A DNA stretch of 64,000 bases from Aliirhizobium smilacinae. Its GTDB lineage: Bacteria > Pseudomonadota > Alphaproteobacteria > Rhizobiales > Rhizobiaceae. Both the position numbers and the translations under genes were made by a program. The notes under the pieces are model-generated. The model did no database searches. It had not been told where the DNA came from and saw nothing but the letters and a program-made list of their open reading frames with translations. Shown piece after piece: positions 33,644-43,129 of the stretch. How positions within the stretch are numbered: position 1 is the first letter of the stretch; every line of letters starts with the position of its first letter. The stretch is from NCBI RefSeq assembly GCF_006335145.1, contig NZ_VDMN01000005.1, positions 186,001 to 250,000 of the forward strand, read 5' to 3'.

Positions 33644-34729
33644 ATGGCACGTATTTCGCTCGAACATATCCGCCACGCCTATAGTGACAAGGCCAAGGCC
33701 GCCGGGGATTATGCGCTGAAGGAAGTGCATCACGAATGGGAGGATGGCGGCGCCTATGCGCTGCTGGGGCCTTCCGGCTGCGGTAAAACCACGCTGCTCA
33801 ACATCATTTCCGGCCTGCTGCAGCCCTCCGACGGGCGCATCCTGTTCGATGGCAAGGATGTCACCCAGCTGTCGACCGAGGAGCGCAATATTGCGCAGGT
33901 GTTCCAGTTCCCGGTCGTCTACGACACGATGACGGTGTTCGACAATCTCGCCTTTCCGCTTCGAAACCGGAAAGTGCCGGAGGCCGAGGTCGAAAAGCGG
34001 GTCAACGAAATCCTTGAGATGACCGATCTTGCCGGTATGGCAAAGAGACGGGCGCAGCGGCTGACGGCCGATCAGAAGCAGAAGATCTCGCTCGGGCGCG
34101 GGCTGGTGCGGGCCAATGTCAACGCCATCCTGTTCGACGAACCGCTGACGGTGATCGATCCGCATATGAAATGGGTGCTGCGCTCGCAGCTGAAGCGGCT
34201 GCACCGGCAGTCTCGCTTTACCATGGTCTATGTCACCCATGACCAGACCGAGGCTTTGACCTTTGCCGACAAGGTTGTCGTCATGCATGATGGGCAGATC
34301 GTGCAGATCGGTACGCCGGCGGAACTGTTCGAACGGCCAAGCCATACTTTCGTCGGCTATTTCATCGGTTCGCCGGGGATGAACCTGATGCCGGCTTCGA
34401 TCGACGGGGCAAGTGCCCGTGTCGGCGACCAGACGATAAGCTTGAGCGGCGCTCCCGCGGTGAAGGCCGGCGGGCGGATCGAACTCGGTATCCGGCCGGA
34501 ATTCGTCCGGCTCGGGCGCGAGGGCATGCCGGTGACGATTACCAAGGTGGAGGATATCGGCCGGCAGAAGATCGTCCGCGCCACGTTCTGCGGCCAGCCG
34601 CTGGCGATCGTGCTCGCCGAGGATGACGAGATCCCCACCGATGCGAAAGTGTCGTTCGAGAAAAGTGCCATCGGCATTTTTGTCGATAGCTGGCGTGCCA
34701 AGACTGAAACTGCAAGGCAGGAGGGCTGA
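33644..34729 (+). CDS. glpT: Glycerol ABC importer ATPase GlpT
   Basis: The 361-residue second ATPase of the importer has Walker A GPSGCGKTT, Walker B LFDEPLTVID and H-loop YVTHDQTEA, all intact. Its signature is LTADQKQK instead of LSGGQ. A C-terminal regulatory TOBE domain (LGIRPEFVRLG) follows. It begins 11 bases after glpS with AAAGGAGG in front. It is not the unrelated E. coli GlpT antiporter. The name follows the Rhizobium leguminosarum operon. Confidence 0.88.
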   Translation: MARISLEHIRHAYSDKAKAAGDYALKEVHHEWEDGGAYALLGPSGCGKTTLLNIISGLLQPSDGRILFDGKDVTQLSTEERNIAQVFQFPVVYDTMTVFDNLAFPLRNRKVPEAEVEKRVNEILEMTDLAGMAKRRAQRLTADQKQKISLGRGLVRANVNAILFDEPLTVIDPHMKWVLRSQLKRLHRQSRFTMVYVTHDQTEALTFADKVVVMHDGQIVQIGTPAELFERPSHTFVGYFIGSPGMNLMPASIDGASARVGDQTISLSGAPAVKAGGRIELGIRPEFVRLGREGMPVTITKVEDIGRQKIVRATFCGQPLAIVLAEDDEIPTDAKVSFEKSAIGIFVDSWRAKTETARQEG

Positions 34730-34731
34730 CC

Positions 34732-35601
34732 ATGGAAAAGACCTGGAATAACAAGGCCTGGTTTCTGGTTCTGCCGGTTCTGGTGCTGGTCGCCTTTTCC
34801 GCCGTCATTCCGCTGATGACGGTGGTGAACTATTCGGTGCAGGACACGTTCGGCAACAACGAATTTTTCTGGGCCGGCACCGACTGGTTCACCCAGACGC
34901 TCACCTCGCCACGGTTCTGGGATGCGCTGTGGCGCAATCTCGTTTTCTCGGCGGTCATCCTCGCCATCGAAGTACCGCTCGGCATCCTGATCGCGCTCAA
35001 TATGCCCAAGCACGGGATTGGCGTGCCGCTCTGCCTCGTGCTGATGGCGCTGCCGCTGCTCATCCCGTGGAATGTCGTCGGCACGATCTGGCAGGTGTTC
35101 GGTCGCGTCGATATCGGTCTGCTCGGTTACGTGCTGAATTCGCTCGGGGTGCATTACAATTACACGCAGGACCCGACGGCGGCCTGGGCGACAGTCATCG
35201 TCATGGATGTCTGGCACTGGACGAGCCTTGTCGTGCTGCTTTGTTATGCCGGCCTGGTGTCGATCCCCGATGCCTATTACCAGGCGGCGCGTATCGACGG
35301 CGCCTCGCGGTTTTCGGTGTTCCGCTATATCCAGTTGCCGAAGATGAAGCGGGTGCTTTTGATCGCCGTGCTTTTGCGGTTCATGGACAGTTTCATGATC
35401 TATACCGAACCCTTCGTCGTCACCGGCGGCGGGCCGGGCAGCTCGACCACCTTCCTGTCGATCGACCTCGTCAAGATGGCGGTCGGCCAGTTCGATCTCG
35501 GGCCGGCGGCGGCCATGTCGATCATCTACTTCCTGATTATCCTTCTGCTGTCATGGGTGTTCTACACCGTCATGACGCAGAGCGATGCCGAGCAGGGTTG
35601 A
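34732..35601 (+). CDS. glpP: Glycerol ABC importer permease GlpP
   Basis: The 289-residue MalF-type permease has about six helices (first at WFLVLPVLVLVAFSAVIPL) and the EAA loop YYQAARIDGASRFSVFRYIQLPKM before the last helices. It starts two bases after the glpT stop and overlaps the following reading frame. It forms the channel with GlpQ. Confidence 0.88.
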   Translation: MEKTWNNKAWFLVLPVLVLVAFSAVIPLMTVVNYSVQDTFGNNEFFWAGTDWFTQTLTSPRFWDALWRNLVFSAVILAIEVPLGILIALNMPKHGIGVPLCLVLMALPLLIPWNVVGTIWQVFGRVDIGLLGYVLNSLGVHYNYTQDPTAAWATVIVMDVWHWTSLVVLLCYAGLVSIPDAYYQAARIDGASRFSVFRYIQLPKMKRVLLIAVLLRFMDSFMIYTEPFVVTGGGPGSSTTFLSIDLVKMAVGQFDLGPAAAMSIIYFLIILLLSWVFYTVMTQSDAEQG

Positions 35602-35611
35602 GGAGCGCGCC

Positions 35612-36442
<831 letters not shown>

Positions 36443-36458
36443 CAAGGGGAGGGATCAC

Positions 36459-36740
36459 ATGAACTTCTCGTGGATGGCCTGGACGCCGCCGACGGCTCTG
36501 TTCTTCATCGTCATATTTACGCTTATCGCCGGCATGGGCGTTTGGGAATATTTTTCGCCGGGCGGCAGCCCGCGGGTCGGCATCTTGCGGTTCGAGACGA
36601 CGCGGGGCGACCGTCTGTTCGTTTCGCTGCTCGGTTCCGCTTTCATCAATCTCGCATGGCTGGGTCTTGGAGGCCCCAGCCTGTGGTGGGCTCTGGCCTT
36701 GTCGGTGGTTTACGCGATCGGCGTATTCCGTTTCGTCTAA
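36459..36740 (+). CDS. glpU: Small membrane protein GlpU of the glycerol importer (DUF2160)
   Basis: ATG 36459 follows GGGAGG and gives 93 residues with three hydrophobic segments (TALFFIVIFTLIAGMGVW, LFVSLLGSAFINLAWLG, WWALALSVVYAIGVF) around a polar loop, FSPGGSPRVGILR. This is the DUF2160 type found between the permease and binding-protein genes of rhizobial glycerol operons. Its exact part in transport is unknown. Confidence 0.82.
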   Translation: MNFSWMAWTPPTALFFIVIFTLIAGMGVWEYFSPGGSPRVGILRFETTRGDRLFVSLLGSAFINLAWLGLGGPSLWWALALSVVYAIGVFRFV

Positions 36741-36837
36741 GGCCAAGACGATATGGCAGCGGGAGGAGGTCCGGCTGCCAAGGCTTGAACTTTCGGGTTC
36801 AAGTGAACTGCAATCGCATCAACCGGGAGGACTAGAT

Positions 36838-38559
36838 ATGCGACGGCATCTTATGACGACGACGGCAGTGATGCTGCTGGTAATGACGGGTGCGGCCCAT
36901 GCCGACATGGCGGCCGCCAAGAAGTTCCTCGACGCGGAAATCGGCGATCAGTCCTCGCTTTCCCGCGCCGAGCAGGAAAAGGAAATGCAGTGGTTCATCG
37001 ATGCGGCAAAACCGTTTGCCGGCATGGATATCAAGGTGGTTTCCGAAACGCTGACGACGCATGAATATGAATCGAAGACGCTGGCCAAAGCGTTTACGGC
37101 GATAACCGGCATCAAGATCACCCATGACCTGATCGGCGAAGGCGACGTCGTCGAAAAGCTGCAGACGCAGATGCAGTCGGGCGAAAACGTCTATGACGCC
37201 TATGTCAACGATTCCGACCTGATCGGCACCCATTGGCGTTACCAGCAGGCCCGTTCGCTGACCAAGTGGATGGCAAACGAGGGCAAGGACGTGACCAATC
37301 CCGGTCTCGACCTGCAGGATTTCATCGGGCTGAAATTCACCACCGCGCCGGATGGCGAACTGTACCAGCTGCCCGACCAGCAGTTCGCCAACCTTTATTG
37401 GTTCCGGTACGACTGGTTCAGCGACGCCAAGAACAAGGCCGATTTCAAGGCGAAATATGGCTACGATCTCGGCGTGCCGGTCAACTGGTCGGCCTATGAG
37501 GATATCGCCGAATTCTTCACCGGCCGCGAAGTGAACGGCAAGAAGGTCTTCGGCCATATGGACTATGGCAAAAAGGATCCATCGCTCGGATGGCGCTTTA
37601 CCGATGCTTGGCTTTCGATGGCCGGCAATGGGGACAAGGGTCTGCCGAACGGTCTGCCGGTCGACGAATGGGGCATCAAGGTCAACGACAAGTCGCAGCC
37701 GGTGGGTTCCTGCGTCGCGCGTGGCGGCGATACCAATGGTCCGGCGGCCGTCTATTCGATCCAGAAATATCTTGACTGGATGAAGGCCTATGCACCACCG
37801 GCCGCAAACGGCATGAACTTCTCCGAATCCGGTCCGGTTCCGGGGCAGGGTGAGGTCGCCCAGCAGATGTTCACCTACACGGCGTTTACCGCCGATTTCG
37901 TGAAAAAAGGCTTACCCGTGGTCAATGACGATGGCACGCCGAAGTGGCGTTTCGCGCCCAGCCCGCATGGCGTCTACTGGAAGGACGGCATGAAGCTCGG
38001 TTATCAGGATGTCGGTTCCTGGACGCTGCTCAAATCCACGCCCGACGACCGCGCCAAGGCCGCATGGCTTTATGCCCAGTTCGTCGTGTCGAAGACGGTG
38101 GATGTGAAGAAGAGCCATGTCGGCCTGACGTTGATCCGCGACAGCTCGATCAACCACAAGAGCTTCACGGATCGTGCGCCGAAACTTGGTGGCCTGATCG
38201 AGTTCTATCGCTCGCCGGCGCGCGTCCAGTGGTCGCCGACCGGCACCAACATCCCCGACTATCCGAAGCTGGCACAGCTTTGGTGGCAGGCGATCGGCGA
38301 CGCATCTTCAGGTGCCAAGACCGCGCAGGCGGCGATGGATTCACTTTGCGCCGAGCAGGAAAAGGTGTTGCAGCGTCTCGAACGTGCCGGTGTCCAGAAG
38401 GAGAGGGGGCCGAAACTCGCCGAGGAGCATGACCTAGAATACTGGAACAAGGATGCCGTCTCGAAGGGCAATCTTGCTCCGCAGCTGAAGATTGCCAACG
38501 AGAAGGAAAAGCCGGTCACCGTCAACTACGACGAGCTGGTCAAGAGCTGGCAGAAATAG
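36838..38559 (+). CDS. glpV: Glycerol ABC importer substrate-binding protein GlpV
   Basis: ATG 36838 follows CGGGAGG and gives 573 residues, large for a binding protein but usual for GlpV. A signal peptide (MTTTAVMLLVMTGAAHA) is followed by a family 1 type extracellular binding fold with ETLTTHEYESKTLAKAF, NVYDAYVNDSDLIG, FRYDWF and FSESGPVPGQGEVAQQ. It captures glycerol in the periplasm for GlpSTPQ. Confidence 0.9.
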   Translation: MRRHLMTTTAVMLLVMTGAAHADMAAAKKFLDAEIGDQSSLSRAEQEKEMQWFIDAAKPFAGMDIKVVSETLTTHEYESKTLAKAFTAITGIKITHDLIGEGDVVEKLQTQMQSGENVYDAYVNDSDLIGTHWRYQQARSLTKWMANEGKDVTNPGLDLQDFIGLKFTTAPDGELYQLPDQQFANLYWFRYDWFSDAKNKADFKAKYGYDLGVPVNWSAYEDIAEFFTGREVNGKKVFGHMDYGKKDPSLGWRFTDAWLSMAGNGDKGLPNGLPVDEWGIKVNDKSQPVGSCVARGGDTNGPAAVYSIQKYLDWMKAYAPPAANGMNFSESGPVPGQGEVAQQMFTYTAFTADFVKKGLPVVNDDGTPKWRFAPSPHGVYWKDGMKLGYQDVGSWTLLKSTPDDRAKAAWLYAQFVVSKTVDVKKSHVGLTLIRDSSINHKSFTDRAPKLGGLIEFYRSPARVQWSPTGTNIPDYPKLAQLWWQAIGDASSGAKTAQAAMDSLCAEQEKVLQRLERAGVQKERGPKLAEEHDLEYWNKDAVSKGNLAPQLKIANEKEKPVTVNYDELVKSWQK

Positions 38560-38585
38560 GCTTTCATCAATTATACAAATCCGGT

Positions 38586-38606
38586 CGGGGCGCGTCATGC
38601 GCCCCG
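38586..38606 (+). terminator. Hairpin between glpV and glpK
   Basis: The 8-bp stem CGGGGCGC and GCGCCCCG encloses the five-base loop GTCAT, 26 bp after glpV. It is followed by GTTCCTTAT rather than a U run, so it may attenuate or protect the 3' end of the importer mRNA rather than terminate fully. Confidence 0.45.
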
Positions 38607-38642
38607 GTTCCTTATCCGACTGACTTTTGGGAAATCGACATC

Positions 38643-40139
38643 ATGAGTGGCCACATCCTCGCTATCGACCAGGGAACGACATCGAGCCGGGCGATCGTCT
38701 TTGATGCCGAGATGGCGATTGCTGGCTTTGGCCAGCATGAATTCACCCAGTTCTTCCCGGCCTCCGGTTGGGTCGAGCATGATGCGGAAGAGATCTGGCA
38801 GAGCGTGCTTTCGACTGCACGGTCGGCGATCGAAAAGGCAGGTATCTCAGCCGGCGATCTGGCCGCGATCGGCATCACCAACCAGCGCGAGACGGTGGTC
38901 ATCTGGGACCGCCAGACCGGCGAGCCGCTCCATCCGGCGATTGTCTGGCAGGACCGGCGCACATCCGGACTTTGTGACGACCTGAAAGGAAAAGGCCTCG
39001 AAGCAACCTTTACCGGAAAGACCGGACTGCTGCTCGATCCCTATTTTTCCGGCACGAAACTCTCCTGGCTGCTCTCCAATATCGAAGGACTGCGCGCTCG
39101 CGCTGAGCGGGGCGAAGTCTGTTTCGGCACGGTCGACAGCTGGCTGATCTACAAGCTCACAGGCGGACAGTCGCATGTGACCGATGCCACCAATGCCTCG
39201 CGCACACTGATCTACAATATCGGCACCAATGAATGGGACGAAGAGCTACTTGCCATTCTTGATATTCCGAATGCGATGCTGCCAGAGGTGAAGGATTGCG
39301 CCGCCGACTTTGGCGTGACGGACAAGTCGATCTTCGGCGCTGAAATCCCTATCCTCGGCGTGGCCGGCGACCAACAGGCGGCTGTGATCGGCAATGCCTG
39401 CTTCGAGGCAGGTATGCTGAAATCCACTTATGGCACCGGCTGCTTCGCGCTACTCAATACCGGCACCGATCGTGTTTCATCCTCCAATCGGCTGCTGACG
39501 ACGATAGCCTATAGGCTGGATGGCGTTACCACCTATGCGTTGGAGGGTTCGATCTTCATCGCCGGGGCGGCAGTGCAATGGCTGCGCGACGAACTGGGTT
39601 TCATCAAGGTCGCGTCCGAAATCGGCGCGCTGGCGCGACAGGCCGATCCCAAGCAACGACTCTATATGGTGCCGGCCTTTACCGGTCTCGGCGCACCTTA
39701 TTGGGATGCAGAGGCTCGCGGCGCGATCTTCGGGCTGACCCGCAGCAGCGGCCCGGCGGAATTTGCCCGCGCCGCGCTCGAAAGCGTCGCATTCCAGACC
39801 CATGACCTGCTCGAGGCGATGAGGAAGGACTGGACGGGCCATGGCGCGACGACCGTGCTTCGGGTTGATGGCGGCATGGTGGCCTCCAACTGGACGATGC
39901 AGCGGTTGTCAGACATTCTGGCCGCGCCGGTTGATCGCCCAGCCTTACTGGAGACCACCGCGCTTGGCGCCGCATGGCTTGCCGGCTGGAGGGCTGGGGT
40001 ATGGCCCGATGCCAAGGGATTTGCCACCCATTGGAAGCGCGACCGCCGTTTCGAGCCGCTGATGGCAGACAACGAGCGCAAGACAGCGATCGAAGGCTGG
40101 CAGGACAGCGTCTCGCGCTGCCTCACGCGCGGTACCTGA
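38643..40139 (+). CDS. glpK: Glycerol kinase
   Basis: The 498-residue FGGY kinase phosphorylates imported glycerol to glycerol 3-phosphate, the GlpD substrate and probable GlpR inducer. Diagnostic motifs are AIDQGTTSSRAIVFD, GWVEHDAEEIW, TNQRETVVIWD, GTVDSWLIYKLTGG, HVTDATNASRT, GVAGDQQAAVIG and the C-terminal GGMVASNWTMQ. It ends two bases before the convergent marR gene. Confidence 0.96.
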   Translation: MSGHILAIDQGTTSSRAIVFDAEMAIAGFGQHEFTQFFPASGWVEHDAEEIWQSVLSTARSAIEKAGISAGDLAAIGITNQRETVVIWDRQTGEPLHPAIVWQDRRTSGLCDDLKGKGLEATFTGKTGLLLDPYFSGTKLSWLLSNIEGLRARAERGEVCFGTVDSWLIYKLTGGQSHVTDATNASRTLIYNIGTNEWDEELLAILDIPNAMLPEVKDCAADFGVTDKSIFGAEIPILGVAGDQQAAVIGNACFEAGMLKSTYGTGCFALLNTGTDRVSSSNRLLTTIAYRLDGVTTYALEGSIFIAGAAVQWLRDELGFIKVASEIGALARQADPKQRLYMVPAFTGLGAPYWDAEARGAIFGLTRSSGPAEFARAALESVAFQTHDLLEAMRKDWTGHGATTVLRVDGGMVASNWTMQRLSDILAAPVDRPALLETTALGAAWLAGWRAGVWPDAKGFATHWKRDRRFEPLMADNERKTAIEGWQDSVSRCLTRGT

Positions 40140-40141
40140 TC

Positions 40142-40600
40142 CTATCCGTTATCGGTTTCGTCCACGCGATCGAGTACGCGCCCGAATGCGCTGAGCTGAT
40201 CCATGAGCTGGCCGAATTCCGCCTCTCCAAGCGTGGCGTGGAAACGCTCGCGGGCTCGGCGTGCGGCCGCGCTGACCTGTTTCAACATTTCCTCACCCTC
40301 CGGGGTGATATGGAGAAGCCGCGCCCGTTTGTCCTTCGGGTCGACATCCCGGCGAATGAAACCTCTGCTCTCCAGTCCTTCCAGGCATTTTGTCACTGAT
40401 GACCGATCAAGCGCGATGCGCTCGCCCAGAACGTTCTGATGGATGCCCGGTTCGATATAGGCAAAGGCGAGCGCGCTATATTGCGTCGGAGAAAACCCCA
40501 GATCGCCGGCTTCCTGCGTGAACATCGCAAGCGCTACCTGTTGGCACCGACGCAGCAGAATGCCGTGCGAATGCAGAATTTCATGTGCAGTGACGATCAC
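40142..40600 (-). CDS. MarR-family transcriptional regulator
   Basis: The 152-residue MarR protein starts at GTG 40600 with AAAGGAGG about 9 bases upstream. It has a winged helix (SPTQYSALAFAYIEPGIHQN, RIALDRSSVTKCLEGLESRG) with the wing DPKDKRARLLHITPEG and helical dimerisation ends. Cys18 lies near the N-terminus. Two palindromes lie in its upstream gap, next to the divergent dehydrogenase genes, which are candidate targets. The ligand is unknown. Confidence 0.85.
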   Translation of the reverse strand: MIVTAHEILHSHGILLRRCQQVALAMFTQEAGDLGFSPTQYSALAFAYIEPGIHQNVLGERIALDRSSVTKCLEGLESRGFIRRDVDPKDKRARLLHITPEGEEMLKQVSAAARRARERFHATLGEAEFGQLMDQLSAFGRVLDRVDETDNG

Positions 40601-40623
40601 GCGGGCATGCCTCCTTTTGCCAG

Positions 40624-40639
40624 ATTGACAATTATCAAT
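40624..40639. promoter_or_regulatory. Candidate MarR operator 1
   Basis: The inverted repeat ATTGA-CAATTA-TCAAT lies 24 bp upstream of the marR GTG. Its length and AT-richness suit MarR-family sites. Confidence 0.45.
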
Positions 40640-40647
40640 TGGTGGCG

Positions 40648-40664
40648 TAGCTGATCATCAGCTA
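40648..40664. promoter_or_regulatory. Candidate MarR operator 2
   Basis: The perfect palindrome TAGCTGAT-C-ATCAGCTA lies 8 bp from the first repeat. Together they could bind two dimers and control marR and the divergent operon. Confidence 0.5.
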
Positions 40665-40918
40665 TCCAACTAATTTCGGTGCGGGGGAGGACCGCGCTGT
40701 CTCGCGACAGCGTCATTGTGTCCACTCGTGCCTTTTGTGTTTTTGCATGCCTGAGATTCATTGTTCCACTTCCGCCCTCGTTATCCCCACGCTTTGCGCT
40801 TCGGGGAACGACTCCGCGCGGGAACTTGCCCGACATCTTGCGCACATGCAACGCGCCTCTGTGGCCGAACCCTTCAATCCGGGGGCGCTAGCCTCTTTCT
40901 CCCATAGTCAGGAAAACG

Positions 40919-41464
40919 ATGACTAGACAGCCGAAAGACCTTAACGGAACGCTGATGATGTCGCGCCGCGGCATTCTGCTCGGCGGCGCAACTTTGTTTG
41001 CCGGCAGCATTGCCGCCTCGCTCTGTCCCACACTTGCGCTTGCGGCAGTTGATGCCGGCACGCAAGGCCAGTTCATGAAGCTGTCCAACCTGCTTATCCA
41101 GCACCAGCTGAACCCGGCTGTCGGGGCGCGTATCGTCGATATGGCAAGCGGCGAGTACAAGAACCTGGCGCAGATGCTCGATGCAATCATCGCCATCGCC
41201 GAGAAGAAAAATGCGGCGCAGGTCGAGGATTTCTTCGCCGATATTCCGGATGGCGAGCTTAAGGATTTTGCCCATTGGGTGATTTCGGCCTGGTATAGCG
41301 GCTGTTCCTCGGAAAAGCGCAACGCCGCCGTCTTCACTTATGAAGAGGCGCTGACCTTCAGGACGACGAGCGATGTCGTGACTATTCCGTCCTACGGATT
41401 GTCCGGCCCGAATCTGTGGACCCGCCCCAACGTTCCGTTGTCGGCCCCAATGCCACGCTTCTGA
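40919..41464 (+). CDS. Small (Tat-signal) subunit of membrane FAD-dependent sugar/polyol dehydrogenase
   Basis: The 181-residue protein has a Tat motif, SRRGILLGG, and hydrophobic core ending ALAAVDA. Its mature part resembles the small subunits of sorbitol, fructose and FAD-glucose dehydrogenases (FMKLSNLLIQHQLNPAVGARI, ISAWYSGC). In those complexes the small subunit carries the signal and exports the folded flavoprotein as a hitchhiker. AGGAAAACG precedes the ATG. It is first in an S-L-C gene order. Confidence 0.8.
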   Translation: MTRQPKDLNGTLMMSRRGILLGGATLFAGSIAASLCPTLALAAVDAGTQGQFMKLSNLLIQHQLNPAVGARIVDMASGEYKNLAQMLDAIIAIAEKKNAAQVEDFFADIPDGELKDFAHWVISAWYSGCSSEKRNAAVFTYEEALTFRTTSDVVTIPSYGLSGPNLWTRPNVPLSAPMPRF

Positions 41465-41494
41465 CGAAACCCACCTAAGAGAAGTCTTTTCCCC

Positions 41495-43129
41495 ATGGTT
41501 ACCAAGAATAGTGCCGACGTCGTCATCGTCGGAACGGGCGTCGTTGGCGTCGTGATTGCTGAACAGCTGCTCGATGCAGGCCATTCCGTGCTGATGATCG
41601 AAGCCGGTCCGCGCGTTACGCGCGCTGAAGTCGTAGAGAACTGGCGCAATGCGCCGCTCGGTGTGAAGGGCGATACGTCGGTCGCCTATCCGTCGCGCCC
41701 CTGGGCACCCCATCCGATGGGCAACGAGAAGCCCGAAGACGCCTATCTGCAACTCAGCGGCCCCGACTCTTACGCCCAGACCTTCATTCGTTATGCGGGC
41801 GGTTCGACGTGGCATTGGGCCGGCACCTCCTGGCGCCTGACACCGGAAGACATGCGGCTGAAATCCCTCTACGGCGTCGGTCGCGACTGGGCTATCGACT
41901 ACGATACGCTGGAATCCTATTACGTTCGCACGGAAAACAAGCTCGGCATTTGCGGTCCGTCCGATCGAGGCCTGCAATGGCCGCAGACCGGCGCTCGCTC
42001 GGCTCCCTATCCGATGCCCGCTTTGCCATTCTCTCCGGGCGAGACCCGCTTCACGGAGATCGCCAAGTCGCTCGGCTATAACAACATCCCGGTGGCACAG
42101 GCCCGTAATAGCGGCATGCCCTATGATGGCCGCCCGGCCTGCTGCGGCAACAACAATTGCGTTCCGGTCTGTCCGGTTGCCGCCAAGTACGATGCCGAAA
42201 CTGCGCTGCACCGCTTGGAAAAGAAGGGTGCGACACTGCTGGTCGATTCGGTCGTCTACAAGGTGGAGACCAACGCTCAGAACAAGATCGAAGCCGTTAG
42301 TTATTACGACCAACACAAGGAAAGCCACCGCATCACCGGCAAGCTTTTCGTGCTCGCCTGCAACGGCCTGGAAAACCCGAAACTGCTTTTGATGTCGAAG
42401 GACGATCGTAACCCCAACGGCGTTGCCAACTCGTCAGATCAAGTCGGCCGCAACATGATGGACCACCCGCAGCTGACGCTGACGGTCACCACCAAGGAGC
42501 CGTTCTGGTCGGGTGTCGGCCCGGTCGTCAATTCGGGCATCATGGAAACCTCGCAAGGGTCCTTCCGCTCCGAACATGCCGGCGCTTATTTCCGTTACAA
42601 CAATTTTGCCCGCAACCGCTTCGTCACCTTCGCAGCGCTGAAAAAGGGGCTGGTTGGCAAGGCGCTGGACGAGGAAATCCGGCGCATGACAGCCTGTACG
42701 GCTGATGTCGTTGCCGCGCATGAAGTGCTGCCCGATCCGAACAACCGCCTGACGCTCTCCGATAAGACGGATTGGCTCGGTCTGCCCAAGCCGCACATCC
42801 ACTACGATGTCGGTGAATACACGCGCCGATCGGCGGAAGTGTACTCGCTACCGATCGGCAAGCGCATTGCCGAAGCCATGGGCGCAACCGATGTCAAGAT
42901 CTCGCCGAAGTTCAACCAGAGCAAGCACATCATGGGCGGCACGATCATGGGCAACGAGGCGAGCAACTCGGTGGTCGATGTCGACTGTCGTTCGCACGAT
43001 CATGAAAACCTGTTCATTCCGGGCGGCGGCGCCATGGCGTCCACGGCCTGCGGCAACAGTACCATCACCATGGTCGCGCTCGCCATCAAGTCGGCGGATG
43101 CCATTGTCGAACAGATGCGGGGTGCATGA
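41495..43129 (+). CDS. GMC-type large subunit of membrane FAD-dependent sugar/polyol dehydrogenase
   Basis: The 544-residue GMC oxidoreductase has VIVGTGVVGVVIAEQLLDAG for FAD binding, the GGSTWHWAG segment and a C-terminal HIMGGTIMGNEASNSVVD region holding catalytic His residues. The motif CCGNNNCVPVC has the Cys spacing of the [3Fe-4S] ligands in FAD-glucose dehydrogenase. It has no signal of its own, so export by the Tat small subunit is expected. Length equals that reported for fructose dehydrogenase large subunit, but substrate choice between sorbitol, fructose, glucose and gluconate is open. Confidence 0.85.
   Translation: MVTKNSADVVIVGTGVVGVVIAEQLLDAGHSVLMIEAGPRVTRAEVVENWRNAPLGVKGDTSVAYPSRPWAPHPMGNEKPEDAYLQLSGPDSYAQTFIRYAGGSTWHWAGTSWRLTPEDMRLKSLYGVGRDWAIDYDTLESYYVRTENKLGICGPSDRGLQWPQTGARSAPYPMPALPFSPGETRFTEIAKSLGYNNIPVAQARNSGMPYDGRPACCGNNNCVPVCPVAAKYDAETALHRLEKKGATLLVDSVVYKVETNAQNKIEAVSYYDQHKESHRITGKLFVLACNGLENPKLLLMSKDDRNPNGVANSSDQVGRNMMDHPQLTLTVTTKEPFWSGVGPVVNSGIMETSQGSFRSEHAGAYFRYNNFARNRFVTFAALKKGLVGKALDEEIRRMTACTADVVAAHEVLPDPNNRLTLSDKTDWLGLPKPHIHYDVGEYTRRSAEVYSLPIGKRIAEAMGATDVKISPKFNQSKHIMGGTIMGNEASNSVVDVDCRSHDHENLFIPGGGAMASTACGNSTITMVALAIKSADAIVEQMRGA

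Larger units (their letters stand above)
40601..40918. other. Gene-free divergent region between marR and the dehydrogenase operon
   Basis: No gene is supported in this 318-bp gap. It holds the two palindromes given separately and a hairpin CGCTGTC-TCGC-GACAGCG (40695-40712) without a U tract. A Shine-Dalgarno AGGAAAA lies just before 40919. The rest shows C-rich stretches without codon structure. Confidence 0.6.

Noticed and set aside
40874..42328. Minus-strand 484-residue open frame opposite the dehydrogenase small and large subunits
   Set aside because: Antisense of Tat-signal and GMC genes with diagnostic motifs. Low-complexity charged translation typical of shadows in GC-rich DNA.
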